Source: JANMEX01 sp031423755 (GTDB lineage: Bacteria; Pseudomonadota; Alphaproteobacteria; Rhizobiales; Rhizobiaceae). From it: a stretch of DNA of 6,542 nucleotides. Positions 1 to 6,162 of this stretch are shown one piece after another (the stretch's first letter is position 1; each line of letters starts with the position of its first letter). The notes under the pieces were generated by a model, which saw only the letters and a program-made list of their open reading frames with translations, ran no database searches and was not told where the DNA came from. The position numbers and the translations under genes are program-made. The DNA lies in contig JANPGC010000131.1 in the NCBI GenBank assembly GCA_031423755.1, positions 1 to 6,542 of the forward strand, given 5' to 3'.

Positions 1-1
1 C

Positions 2-820
2 ACCCGCAACCAAGCCCTGCTTGTGCGCATCGTCGCCGAGCTGTTCGCGATGTTGCGGATGGTCGATGGGGGCGGCAGTCCCCTCTCCGTCACGGGCTGC
101 GCCCGCGACACCTCTTCCCAGCGGGGCGAGGTTAAAGCCGCAGAGGTTGAACCAAGCGCCAAGCCTTCAACCTCGCCCCTCCGGGGAGAGGTGTCGGCGA
201 AGCCGACGGAGAGGGGACTGCGCCCCGACGCAAGCGCCTTCACCCTCCCGCGCCACCTCTACGCCGCCATCATGCTCATCCTGCGCCCCTGCGAATCCGC
301 CATCCGCCGCCTCATCATCATCGCGGCGAGGGGGCTGGTCTTGAAGGCTCGCGCCTCGCGCCCCATCCCCGCTGGCCTCGCCTCATTCGCATCCGCCAAC
401 CCATCACGCACGCCATCCTTCCAGCTCATCGACCCACTGAAACACTTCGACCAAGAGGCTTGGGAAAACGAGCCCCACGCCGGCTCGATGCACGAAGTCC
501 AACCCTTCAACGCATCACTGGCCCATCACCAGGCCCAACTCGCCGCGCTTCCCGTCAACGCCACACTCCTCTTCAATCGCCTGCGCGCCATGCGCCACGC
601 GCTCAACGACCTCCCGCGCCAAGCCCGACGCCTCGCAAGATGGCGCTCGCAGCGCGATCTGTTGCTCGCCGCCAAGGGCCCATACCGCCCGATGCGCATG
701 TCGCCGTTCCGCCCCGGCCCACCGCCCGGTTATCGCCGCAGGGATATTCACCAGGTCGATGCAGTGCTGAAGGATGTGCATTATTTTGCGATTGAGGCGT
801 TCAGGGCGGACACGTCATAA
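2..820 (+). CDS. Uncharacterised protein, 3' part (5' end outside window), carrying an in-frame palindromic repeat
   Basis: The frame is open from the left edge to TAA at 818-820 and gives 272 visible residues. A GTG at 23 could be a start, but the in-frame codons before it contain no stop and read like the same protein, so the true start is probably upstream. I do not recognise a named family. After the repeat-derived stretch, the protein has a hydrophobic, Arg-rich segment (LPRHLYAAIMLILRP, then RRLIIIAARGLVLKARASRP). It ends in a basic tail with MSPFRPGPPPGYRRR and a closing acidic/aromatic segment (VHYFAIEAF). There is no signal peptide, clear membrane span or catalytic motif. From memory it resembles small conserved hypothetical proteins of Hyphomicrobiales, but I cannot name one. 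About 48 residues are encoded by the inserted repeat at 76-220 and are Ser/Pro/Arg/Glu-rich, unlike the rest. The high Arg/Ala/Pro content means that part of the openness could come from GC bias. The conserved look of the C-terminal part favours a real gene. Confidence 0.65.
   Translation, partial: TRNQALLVRIVAELFAMLRMVDGGGSPLSVTGCARDTSSQRGEVKAAEVEPSAKPSTSPLRGEVSAKPTERGLRPDASAFTLPRHLYAAIMLILRPCESAIRRLIIIAARGLVLKARASRPIPAGLASFASANPSRTPSFQLIDPLKHFDQEAWENEPHAGSMHEVQPFNASLAHHQAQLAALPVNATLLFNRLRAMRHALNDLPRQARRLARWRSQRDLLLAAKGPYRPMRMSPFRPGPPPGYRRRDIHQVDAVLKDVHYFAIEAFRADTS
76..220. repeat. Palindromic repeat element (about 145 bp) inserted in a reading frame
   Basis: The two ends are exact inverted repeats: 76-91 (CAGTCCCCTCTCCGTC) matches the reverse complement of 205-220. 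Further in, 106-115 (CGACACCTCT) pairs with 187-196, and 123-133 (GGGGCGAGGTT) pairs with 169-179. Each arm also contains its own perfect small hairpin: 93-97/101-105 with a TGC loop, and 193-198/202-207 with a GAA loop. The transcript could therefore fold as a long stem with two side arms and an apical loop at about 134-168. With a one-base bulge the pairing may continue outward to about 69 and 226. The sequence, and its translation (PLSVTGCARDTS; SPLRGEVSAKPTERG), is of a kind I recognise as a dispersed repeat in alphaproteobacterial, especially rhizobial-type, genomes. No second copy occurs in this window and I see no flanking target duplication. Confidence 0.85.
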
Positions 821-1085
821 GACGAATTTGCAATCAATGGCAAAAGCCGCAAGCGGTTGTAATTATTACCAAAATCCCCCAAACCTTCGTCATTTCTGGG
901 CCGCAAAGCGGAACCCGGGACCCATGTCGTTGGCAGTGAGATATCAATTCAGCGGCAGAAAGCATCTCCACACAGTCGCGCGCTGCGAATACGGTGGGAC
1001 AGTCTGCGGCGCGGATGCCGGGAATCTGCCCCCGCGGCACTTCCTTTCAACGGTCCATTAATCTAGCCTTCGCTCACTGAGGCCC

Positions 1086-1126
1086 TTGTCAATTCAGCTT
1101 TGAACCTTTTCGATACAGCGCGCGAC
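1086..1126 (+). promoter_or_regulatory. Candidate promoter elements for the sigma factor operon
   Basis: Two alternatives overlap. A sigma70-like -35 TTGTCA (1086-1091, five of six matches) is followed after 17 bases by a poor -10, TTCGAT (1109-1114). An ECF-like pair, TGAAC (1101-1105) and CGAC (1123-1126) with a spacer of 17, resembles the GGAAC/CGTT pattern of several alphaproteobacterial ECF promoters. It would put the transcript start about 16 bases before the ATG at 1148. Many ECF genes are autoregulated, which would suit the second option. Both are weak matches and neither is proven. Confidence 0.25.
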
Positions 1127-1135
1127 TTAACCTGC

Positions 1136-1142
1136 AGAAGGA
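1136..1142 (+). promoter_or_regulatory. Ribosome binding site of the sigma factor gene
   Basis: AGAAGGA ends five bases before the ATG at 1148. It decides the start in favour of 1148 over the in-frame TTG at 1100, which has no such site and would add 16 residues unlike the family's usual N-terminus. Confidence 0.7.
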
Positions 1143-1147
1143 CCGCA

Positions 1148-1720
1148 ATGAGTTCATCCTCTGGCACCCAGTCAGACAATGACCTGATGAAGCGCATCGC
1201 CTCCGGCGACAAAGCTGCGGTCCGGCTGTTGTTCATGCGCCACCATGCCCGGGTCTACCGGTTCGTGGTGCGCCAGACGGGTTCGGATACCATGGCAGAT
1301 GACATTGCAAACGACGTGGTCCTCGACGTCTGGCGGCAGGCGGGCAAGTTTGAGTTCCGCTCGCAAGTCTCCACCTGGCTTCTCGGCATCGCCAGATTCA
1401 AAGTCCTGTCTGCGCGACGCAAGCGCAAGGAAGATGAACTCGACGACCTTCAGGCCGAGCGCATCATCGACAGCTCCGACACGCCAGACGTTTCTGCCAT
1501 GAAACTCGACAAGGCCGCAGCGCTGCGCGCCTGCATCAACGGCCTTGGCGAGGATCATCGCACGGTCATCGAACTCGCCTATTATCAGGGCCGCACTGTC
1601 ACCGAAATCGCCGAAATCCTCGGCATTCCCGTGGCAACGGTGAAAACCCGCATGTTCTACGCCCGCTCCAAACTCGGCGAAGCGCTGAAAGCTGCGGGAC
1701 ATGACAGGGGCTGGCCATGA
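1148..1720 (+). CDS. ECF-family RNA polymerase sigma factor
   Basis: This 190-residue protein is a group 4 (extracytoplasmic function) sigma factor, which directs RNA polymerase to a small stress or envelope regulon. Region 2 spans about residues 22-92: the helices around ARVYRFV (34-40), the acidic DDIANDVVLDVW stretch (51-62) and STWLLGIARFKVLSARRKRK (75-94), which correspond to the core-binding and -10 recognition segments. An acidic, low-conservation linker covers about 95-118. Region 4 spans about 125-182: LGEDHRTVIELAYYQGRTVTEIAEILG followed by the recognition helix IPVATVKTRMFYARSKL. There is no C-terminal extension. The length and the direct region 2 to region 4 order are typical of ECF factors. 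The stop overlaps the next start as ATGA (1717-1720), so translation with the anti-sigma gene is probably coupled. I cannot assign the ECF subgroup from sequence alone. Confidence 0.95.
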   Translation: MSSSSGTQSDNDLMKRIASGDKAAVRLLFMRHHARVYRFVVRQTGSDTMADDIANDVVLDVWRQAGKFEFRSQVSTWLLGIARFKVLSARRKRKEDELDDLQAERIIDSSDTPDVSAMKLDKAAALRACINGLGEDHRTVIELAYYQGRTVTEIAEILGIPVATVKTRMFYARSKLGEALKAAGHDRGWP

Positions 1721-2373
1721 CAGAAGAGCCCAAGATGACACACCGCGACGAGATGGAAACGCTGCTGCCGTTTTACCTGAACGGCACGCTGTCCGGCGAG
1801 GAATTGCGGCAGGTCGAAGACTGGCTCGCCAGTGATCCTGCGGCAGATGAAGCCCTGCTTGCCGCAGAGGCGGAGATCGCACTGGTGTTCGAGGACAATG
1901 AGTCCATCAGCCCCCGACCCGATGCGCTGCAGCGGTTCAGCGACGCTCTGGACAAGCAATCCGTCCTGACAACATCGCCGATGTCGTGGCTGTCCGCCTT
2001 TTTCTCCAGAACATTCGCCATCCCCGTGCCCTTGCTTCTGGCAACCGCCGCCGCTGCGCTTGTCCTGATGGTTGTCGCGGTTTCCAACATCAGGACCGGC
2101 AGCCCGGACGACGTTCAAATCGCAGGCACCGGCCAAAGCACAAACACTGCTTTCGTTCTCGTGACCTTTGCGCCGACGGCAACACTTGCCGACATTGCCA
2201 AATTGCTGGCGGAAAATGGCGCACAGGTTGAAAGCGGCCCGATTTCCGGCTCGACCTTCAAGATCACCCTTTCCGCGGACACGATCACGCAATACGATCA
2301 GCTATCGAAACAATTGGCGGCCTCGCCACTGGTTGAGAAACTGATCGCCGGAAAGAAACCGGATGCGCCATAA
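1717..2373 (+). CDS. Single-pass membrane anti-sigma factor, zinc-less, with propeptide-like periplasmic domain
   Basis: This 218-residue protein directly follows the ECF sigma gene and very probably inhibits it at the inner membrane. Residues 9-60 look like an anti-sigma N-terminal domain (TLLPFYLNGTLSGEE, then RQVEDWLASDPAADEAL). The H-x3-C-x2-C zinc ligands of classical members are replaced by Trp36, Asp40 and Ala43. A linker leads to one hydrophobic span at about 102-123 (PVPLLLATAAAALVLMVVAV). The N-terminus should lie in the cytoplasm and residues 125-218 in the periplasm. The periplasmic part (about 145-210) has an alternating strand/helix pattern (FVLVTFAP, then DIAKLLAENGAQVESG, then FKITL, then QLSKQLAASPLVEKL) like the pro-domains of subtilisin-type proteases. 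The start at 1717 has AGGGG at 1706-1710. A second in-frame ATG at 1735 (Met7), also with a purine-rich stretch before it, cannot be excluded. The 3' end overlaps the protease gene by 11 bases. Confidence 0.87.
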   Translation: MTEEPKMTHRDEMETLLPFYLNGTLSGEELRQVEDWLASDPAADEALLAAEAEIALVFEDNESISPRPDALQRFSDALDKQSVLTTSPMSWLSAFFSRTFAIPVPLLLATAAAALVLMVVAVSNIRTGSPDDVQIAGTGQSTNTAFVLVTFAPTATLADIAKLLAENGAQVESGPISGSTFKITLSADTITQYDQLSKQLAASPLVEKLIAGKKPDAP

Positions 2374-3736
2374 CACTGCACATTCTTTGGCACTTGTGGT
2401 TTTGATCGCAGCCAGCATGTTGGCCGTCATGACCACTTGCGCACGTGCGCAAGACAATGGACAAACTTCAGCACCCAATGAGCAGTCTGGCGCAGTTGCA
2501 GACTATTTTGAACTTCCGCCGCTGCTGATCGACCTGTTTCACTCAACCTCCGGAAAGCCGGCAGGACAAAACTCTGCGCCAACCCCACAAGCCGGTGATC
2601 AACCATCAACGCCGCCCCAAACGCCTGACATCCAAAGCCTCGCAAACACTGGCGGCGCAATTTCTCCGATTGCCACCAGCGGCGACTACGTCCCCGACGA
2701 AGTGCTGGTGACAATCGATGGCGATGCGCAAGCCGTGCAAAACATTGCCACAGCCCTTGGCCTTCAGGTCCGCTCGGTTCGCACATCCTTTCTTCTGAAA
2801 AAAAGCATCGCACGTCTTGGCATCCCTGATCGCCGGCCGGTCGGACTTGTACTCGCCCAGTTGCAAGGCGACGGACGCCCGACCGCCGCTGAGCCCAACC
2901 ATATCTACACATTGCAGCAGGCTGAATCTGTAGGCGGCTACGCGCTGGAAACCATCAATTTCAATCCGGGCGAAGCAAACGGCGCAAACATCCGCGTCGC
3001 GGTGATCGACACGGCGCGGGACAAAACCCATCCGGCGCTCGCCAACATCACCGCCGAAGATTTCGACGCGTTGCCGGAAATCGCGGTGAGCAACACCGAT
3101 CACGGAACCTCCATCGTCGGGTTGATTGCCGGACAGGACGGATTTCAAGGCGTCGCGCCCGGCGCGCGCATCTACCACGCCCGCGCCTTCGAGAACGGCA
3201 AGTCAAACGCCGACGCCATTCTTGCGGCGCTCGACTGGTCAGCCGAACAGAATGTGCAGATCATCAACATGAGCTTCGTCGGCCCGCGCAACAAGCTGTT
3301 CGAAAAAGCCTGCAACGCCGCCTTCGAGCGCGGCATCTTGCTCGTGGCCGCCGCCGGCAACAACGGCCCAAAAGCGCCGCCAGCCTATCCCGCCGCCTAC
3401 AAATCCGTCGTCGCAGTCACCGCCACGGACGAACAAAACAGACGTATGGCGCAAGCAAACATCGGCAACTACATCGCCATCTCCGCTCCCGGCGTTGGCC
3501 TGATGGCCCCGATTCCCGGCGGCGGCTATGATCTGGTCACAGGCACCTCCTTCGCCGCAGCCGTCTTCACCGGTGCCGTCGCCAACCTGATGCGCCAATA
3601 CCCCGCCCAGTCCGCCTTCGAGAGCGAACGGATCGCCAACAAAACGGCACTGGATCTCGGACCCAAAGGCAAAGACGCCGAGTTCGGCTTCGGCCTCATA
3701 GACTTCCGAGCCGCACTGAAGCGCTTCAATGATTGA
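2363..3736 (+). CDS. Exported subtilisin-like serine protease (peptidase family S8)
   Basis: This 457-residue endopeptidase precursor has a signal peptide (hydrophobic core about 8-22, probable cleavage after ARA at 27-29), so it should act in the periplasm or outside the cell. A Pro/Gln/Thr/Ser-rich linker (about 31-107), including the hydrophobic patch YFELPPLLIDLF (48-59), precedes a pro-domain at about 108-183 (YVPDEVLVTIDG, then AEPNHIYTL). The catalytic domain follows. It has Asp216 in VAVIDTARDKTHPAL, His247 in NTDHGTSIVGLIAG, the oxyanion Asn333 in VAAAGNNGP and the nucleophile Ser396 in VTGTSFAAAVFTGAVANL. All key residues are present. Only about 60 residues follow the active serine, with no autotransporter, adhesion or P-domain. 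The start has GGAAAG at 2350-2355, seven bases before the ATG, inside the anti-sigma gene. The 11-base overlap points to co-expression with the sigma/anti-sigma pair. The natural substrate is unknown; the anti-sigma factor or an envelope protein are possibilities. Confidence 0.95.
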   Translation: MRHNTAHSLALVVLIAASMLAVMTTCARAQDNGQTSAPNEQSGAVADYFELPPLLIDLFHSTSGKPAGQNSAPTPQAGDQPSTPPQTPDIQSLANTGGAISPIATSGDYVPDEVLVTIDGDAQAVQNIATALGLQVRSVRTSFLLKKSIARLGIPDRRPVGLVLAQLQGDGRPTAAEPNHIYTLQQAESVGGYALETINFNPGEANGANIRVAVIDTARDKTHPALANITAEDFDALPEIAVSNTDHGTSIVGLIAGQDGFQGVAPGARIYHARAFENGKSNADAILAALDWSAEQNVQIINMSFVGPRNKLFEKACNAAFERGILLVAAAGNNGPKAPPAYPAAYKSVVAVTATDEQNRRMAQANIGNYIAISAPGVGLMAPIPGGGYDLVTGTSFAAAVFTGAVANLMRQYPAQSAFESERIANKTALDLGPKGKDAEFGFGLIDFRAALKRFND

Positions 3737-3750
3737 AAGTTAGCAACACC

Positions 3751-4962
3751 TCAGATCGCTTGCGCCTGTTGAAACTGGGGCACTCTGGCAAAAGGACGGA
3801 AAGTCATCGCAATCAGGAAGGCTCCAAGCCCCAGCCCGCAGCAGGTGATGTAAAGCGCGCCATAGCCGCCGGTCGTGTCAAACAGCCATCCGCCCATAAT
3901 CGGTCCGGTCGCCATGCCGAGACTGCCTGCCATGCCCGTGCCGCCCATGATCGTGCCCATCATCTTCATCGGAAAATTCTCGCGCACCAGCACATTGTAG
4001 AGCGGCATGATGCCAGCGTAGATAAAACCGAACAGTGCCGCCACCGCGTAAAACTGCCCGAGATCTCGCGCAAAATAATAGCCGAGCGCAGCAATCGCCT
4101 GCACAAACAATCCCGCAACCAGAACCCGCTTGGCGCCGAACCTGTCGCCCATCAGTCCAAACCCGATCCGCCCGCCCATCCCGGCAATGCCTTCAACGGA
4201 GTAGATCGAAACAGCAGCCAACGCCGAAATGCCACATATCTCGGCATAGCTGACAGTATGGAAGATCGGTCCGGAATGGGTCGCGCAGCAGAAGAAATTG
4301 GTCAGTGTCAAAACAATGAACTGTGGCGAAGTCACCGCCTGCCTCACCGTCATATCCGAACGCGGCGCGTCCGCCTGGACGACCTCATCCACCGGCCCGG
4401 GCGGGCGGCGCAACAGCAGCGCCAGCGGAATTGTTGTCGCCGCAACCATCACGGCCAGGATTGTCAGCACCGTCCGCCAATCATAAGCGTCCGCCAGCTT
4501 CGCTGCCAGCGGCGACATCGTGACCGGGGCCATGCCCATGCCTGCCGATACGAGCGACACAGCCAGACTTCTCTGGGTGCTAAACCATCCGGTCACGGTG
4601 GCCATCAGCGGCGCAAAAAACGCAGCGATCGAGCCGCCTGCCAGCAACCCGAAACTGACCTGAAACAGCGTGAGAGTGGGAGCCTTTGCTGCAAGCCAGA
4701 GGCTCAACGAAAACAGCATCGCGCCCGTCACGACAACAACACGCGCGCCATAGCGATCCGACAGCGCGCCCCACATCATCGACGTCACCGCCATCGCCAA
4801 AAAGCCAATTGTCATGGCAGCCGAAATACCGGTCCTCGACCACCCGGTTTGTTCAGCCATCGGCGTCAGCAGCACCGGCAGCGAAAACAGCGCTCCCATG
4901 GCGACGCAGCCAATGGCCCCGCCTGCCGCCACGATTATCCAGCGATACGAAGGATCCGTCAT
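3751..4962 (-). CDS. Major facilitator superfamily transporter, monocarboxylate/oxalate-formate type
   Basis: This 403-residue inner-membrane carrier has about 12 predicted membrane helices in two halves, separated by a charged cytoplasmic loop (about 185-212). The MFS loop 2-3 motif appears as GALSDRYGARVVV (65-77), with a degenerate copy in the second half as GLMGDRFGAKRVL (269-281). TGWSRTGIS (39-47) just after helix 1 is typical of MCT/OFA-like carriers, which move small carboxylates, often with protons or by exchange. The substrate cannot be read from the sequence. The start at 4962 is chosen because GGGAGG (4968-4973 on the plus strand) lies five bases upstream and MTDPSYRWIIVAAGG is a normal family N-terminus. 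The open frame continues upstream to 5046, but the extra 28 residues (Cys/Gly/Pro-rich) do not look like transporter sequence. The gene is convergent with the protease gene, with 14 bases between the stops, and no obvious partner gene is adjacent. Confidence 0.95.
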   Translation of the reverse strand: MTDPSYRWIIVAAGGAIGCVAMGALFSLPVLLTPMAEQTGWSRTGISAAMTIGFLAMAVTSMMWGALSDRYGARVVVVTGAMLFSLSLWLAAKAPTLTLFQVSFGLLAGGSIAAFFAPLMATVTGWFSTQRSLAVSLVSAGMGMAPVTMSPLAAKLADAYDWRTVLTILAVMVAATTIPLALLLRRPPGPVDEVVQADAPRSDMTVRQAVTSPQFIVLTLTNFFCCATHSGPIFHTVSYAEICGISALAAVSIYSVEGIAGMGGRIGFGLMGDRFGAKRVLVAGLFVQAIAALGYYFARDLGQFYAVAALFGFIYAGIMPLYNVLVRENFPMKMMGTIMGGTGMAGSLGMATGPIMGGWLFDTTGGYGALYITCCGLGLGAFLIAMTFRPFARVPQFQQAQAI

Positions 4963-4967
4963 CTCCG

Positions 4968-4973
4968 CCTCCC
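4968..4973 (-). promoter_or_regulatory. Ribosome binding site of the MFS transporter gene
   Basis: On the minus strand this reads GGGAGG and ends five bases before the ATG at 4962. It supports this start over the upstream in-frame ATG at 5046. Confidence 0.75.
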
Positions 4974-5068
4974 GCAAACTGTCCCCACCCGCCGGACCAG
5001 TGTTATCATGGCAGACGAAGCATTCGCAGGGGTATGAAGTTGGCACATGAAACGGGGATTGAAAAGAG

Positions 5069-5144
<76 letters not shown>

Positions 5145-5178
5145 ACTCCGCCGTGCCATTGCTGGCCAGACGAGGCGG

Positions 5179-5207
5179 TCTATAGACATTGGCTCCTGCC
5201 CTGTCCA
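5179..5207 (-). promoter_or_regulatory. Sigma70-type promoter of the tRNA-Lys gene
   Basis: On the minus strand, TGGACA (5202-5207, five of six consensus bases) is followed after exactly 17 bases by TATAGA (5179-5184, four of six). Transcription would start near 5172, about 27 bases before the mature tRNA 5' end at 5144, a normal length for a leader removed by RNase P. It sits in the gap after the PhzF stop. Confidence 0.6.
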
Positions 5208-5247
5208 GCGCCATGGGCAAAAAATCGTCTGCATACGCAAGGATCGG

Positions 5248-6150
5248 TCAGTCGGGCAGAAACATCGTGCCCTCAGCAAATTTTACCGCGTCTCCGGAAA
5301 TTGTCACGCCGGACAACGCGGCGCGGTCAACAGAGAGCGACAGTCCAATTTCCGAGCGGCGGCCCATCTCAACGCCTTGCAGTATCCTGAATGAATAGGT
5401 CCCGTCACGCCGGCACTGAAACCGGTGCAAAGACGCCGCGAAGGCCACCGCCGCCGAACCAGTTGCCGGATCTTCCGGAATTCCGTCCCAAGGCGCAAAC
5501 ATGCGCACACGGAACCCGCTTTCGCCGTCCAGGCAATAAAGATAAGGCGCGGCGAATTTGCCCTCGCGCTGAACATCCAATTTCAACCATGCATCAGCAT
5601 CCACCTTGGCACGGCCGAGCGCATTGAGCCCCTTCAAAGGCACCGTAACATAGGGAACGCCGCCGGACCCCATCATGACCCGATGCTCTCCAAAATTCAG
5701 ATCACCAGCCAAAAGGCCAAGCGCCGCAACAATCTCATCGTCAGTTGCATTGAAATCGACTTCAGCGGGCACGCGCGCAACGGCAAAACATGCTCGTCCC
5801 CCCATCGCATCCAACGAAACCGTGCAGTGCACCGGCCCCACTCCCTCTTCAAGAATAACCCTTGCGCCATCGGCCAATCCATTTAACGCGGCAAACGCAA
5901 TGGCACCGCCAATCGTAGGATGGCCCGCAAACGGCAATTCTCCAAGCGGCATGAAAATGCGCACTTTGGCGGAGTGCTTCACATCTTGTGGAGGCAGAAA
6001 GAAAATTGTTTCGGCAAGGTTCAACTCGCGGGCAATAGCCTGCATTTGCGAGCCGGTGAGGCCCGATGCGTCCGGAACGACGCCCAATTGGTTGCCAGCG
6101 AGCGGCTCCTTGGTGAAAACGTCATAGACCAGATAGTGCAGCTTGCGCAT
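5248..6150 (-). CDS. PhzF-family isomerase/epimerase-like protein
   Basis: This 300-residue soluble cytoplasmic protein belongs to the PhzF family, which shares the diaminopimelate epimerase fold and includes the phenazine-pathway isomerase PhzF and many proteins of unknown substrate. Family hallmarks are all present: VYDVFTKEPLAGNQLGVV (8-25), the catalytic glutamate in NLAETIFF (Glu47), ELPFAGHPTIGGA (71-83), GIPEDPATGSAAVAF (223-237) and QGVEMGRRSEI (258-268). The length is normal for the family and both halves of the fold are present. The ATG at 6150 is chosen because MRKLHYLVYDVFT matches usual family N-termini. An ATG at 6162 would add MIGP, and the weak AGG-rich stretch upstream (6163-6169 on the plus strand) does not decide between them. 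No phenazine gene is nearby, so a phenazine role is unlikely and the substrate is unknown. The gene is divergent from the adaptor protein gene. Confidence 0.95.
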   Translation of the reverse strand: MRKLHYLVYDVFTKEPLAGNQLGVVPDASGLTGSQMQAIARELNLAETIFFLPPQDVKHSAKVRIFMPLGELPFAGHPTIGGAIAFAALNGLADGARVILEEGVGPVHCTVSLDAMGGRACFAVARVPAEVDFNATDDEIVAALGLLAGDLNFGEHRVMMGSGGVPYVTVPLKGLNALGRAKVDADAWLKLDVQREGKFAAPYLYCLDGESGFRVRMFAPWDGIPEDPATGSAAVAFAASLHRFQCRRDGTYSFRILQGVEMGRRSEIGLSLSVDRAALSGVTISGDAVKFAEGTMFLPD

Positions 6151-6162
6151 GGGCCCGATCAT

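Larger units (their letters stand above)
821..1147. other. Intergenic region without a supported gene
   Basis: This stretch of 327 bases lies between the uncharacterised gene and the sigma factor start. Short open frames exist on both strands (for example 774-1061 + and 834-1040 -), but none has a plausible ribosome binding site, composition or domain. A small perfect palindrome, CCGC-AA-GCGG, sits at 847-856, but its two-base gap is too tight for a hairpin loop and no T-run follows, so it is not a convincing terminator. The last 60 bases contain candidate promoter elements for the sigma factor operon, listed separately. The GC-rich stretch at about 1005-1040 can form only imperfect stems. 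The region is most simply the 3' flank of the first gene plus the operon's control region. Confidence 0.5.

Noticed and set aside
910..931. GGAAC...CGTT resembling a general-stress (EcfG-type) promoter
   Set aside because: The spacer is only 13 bases instead of the usual 16-17, and no gene starts close downstream.
774..1061. Small open frames between the first gene and the sigma factor
   Set aside because: No start signal, domain or protein-like composition; the plus-strand frame overlaps the end of the first gene.
1100..1147. TTG start giving 16 extra residues on the sigma factor
   Set aside because: There is no ribosome binding site before it, whereas AGAAGGA precedes the ATG at 1148.
2429..2449. 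Lipoprotein signal at MTTC (Cys26) in the protease precursor
   Set aside because: The residues before the cysteine (Met-Thr-Thr) do not fit a lipobox, and a normal ARA cleavage site follows directly.
3733..5037. A 434-codon open frame on the plus strand, opposite the MFS transporter gene
   Set aside because: It is rich in Arg, His, Gln, Pro and Ala with no domain, no ribosome binding site and no hydrophobic pattern of its own. It is explained by the GC-biased codon use of the transporter on the other strand.
4963..5046. N-terminal extension of the MFS transporter to the ATG at 5046
   Set aside because: The extra 28 residues do not resemble a transporter N-terminus, and a strong GGGAGG site fixes the start at 4962.
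5208..5247. Terminator of the PhzF gene at the T-run (5219-5224, minus strand)
   Set aside because: The only stem before it (around TTGC-GTAT-GCAG) has four pairs, including a G-T, too weak to support a call.
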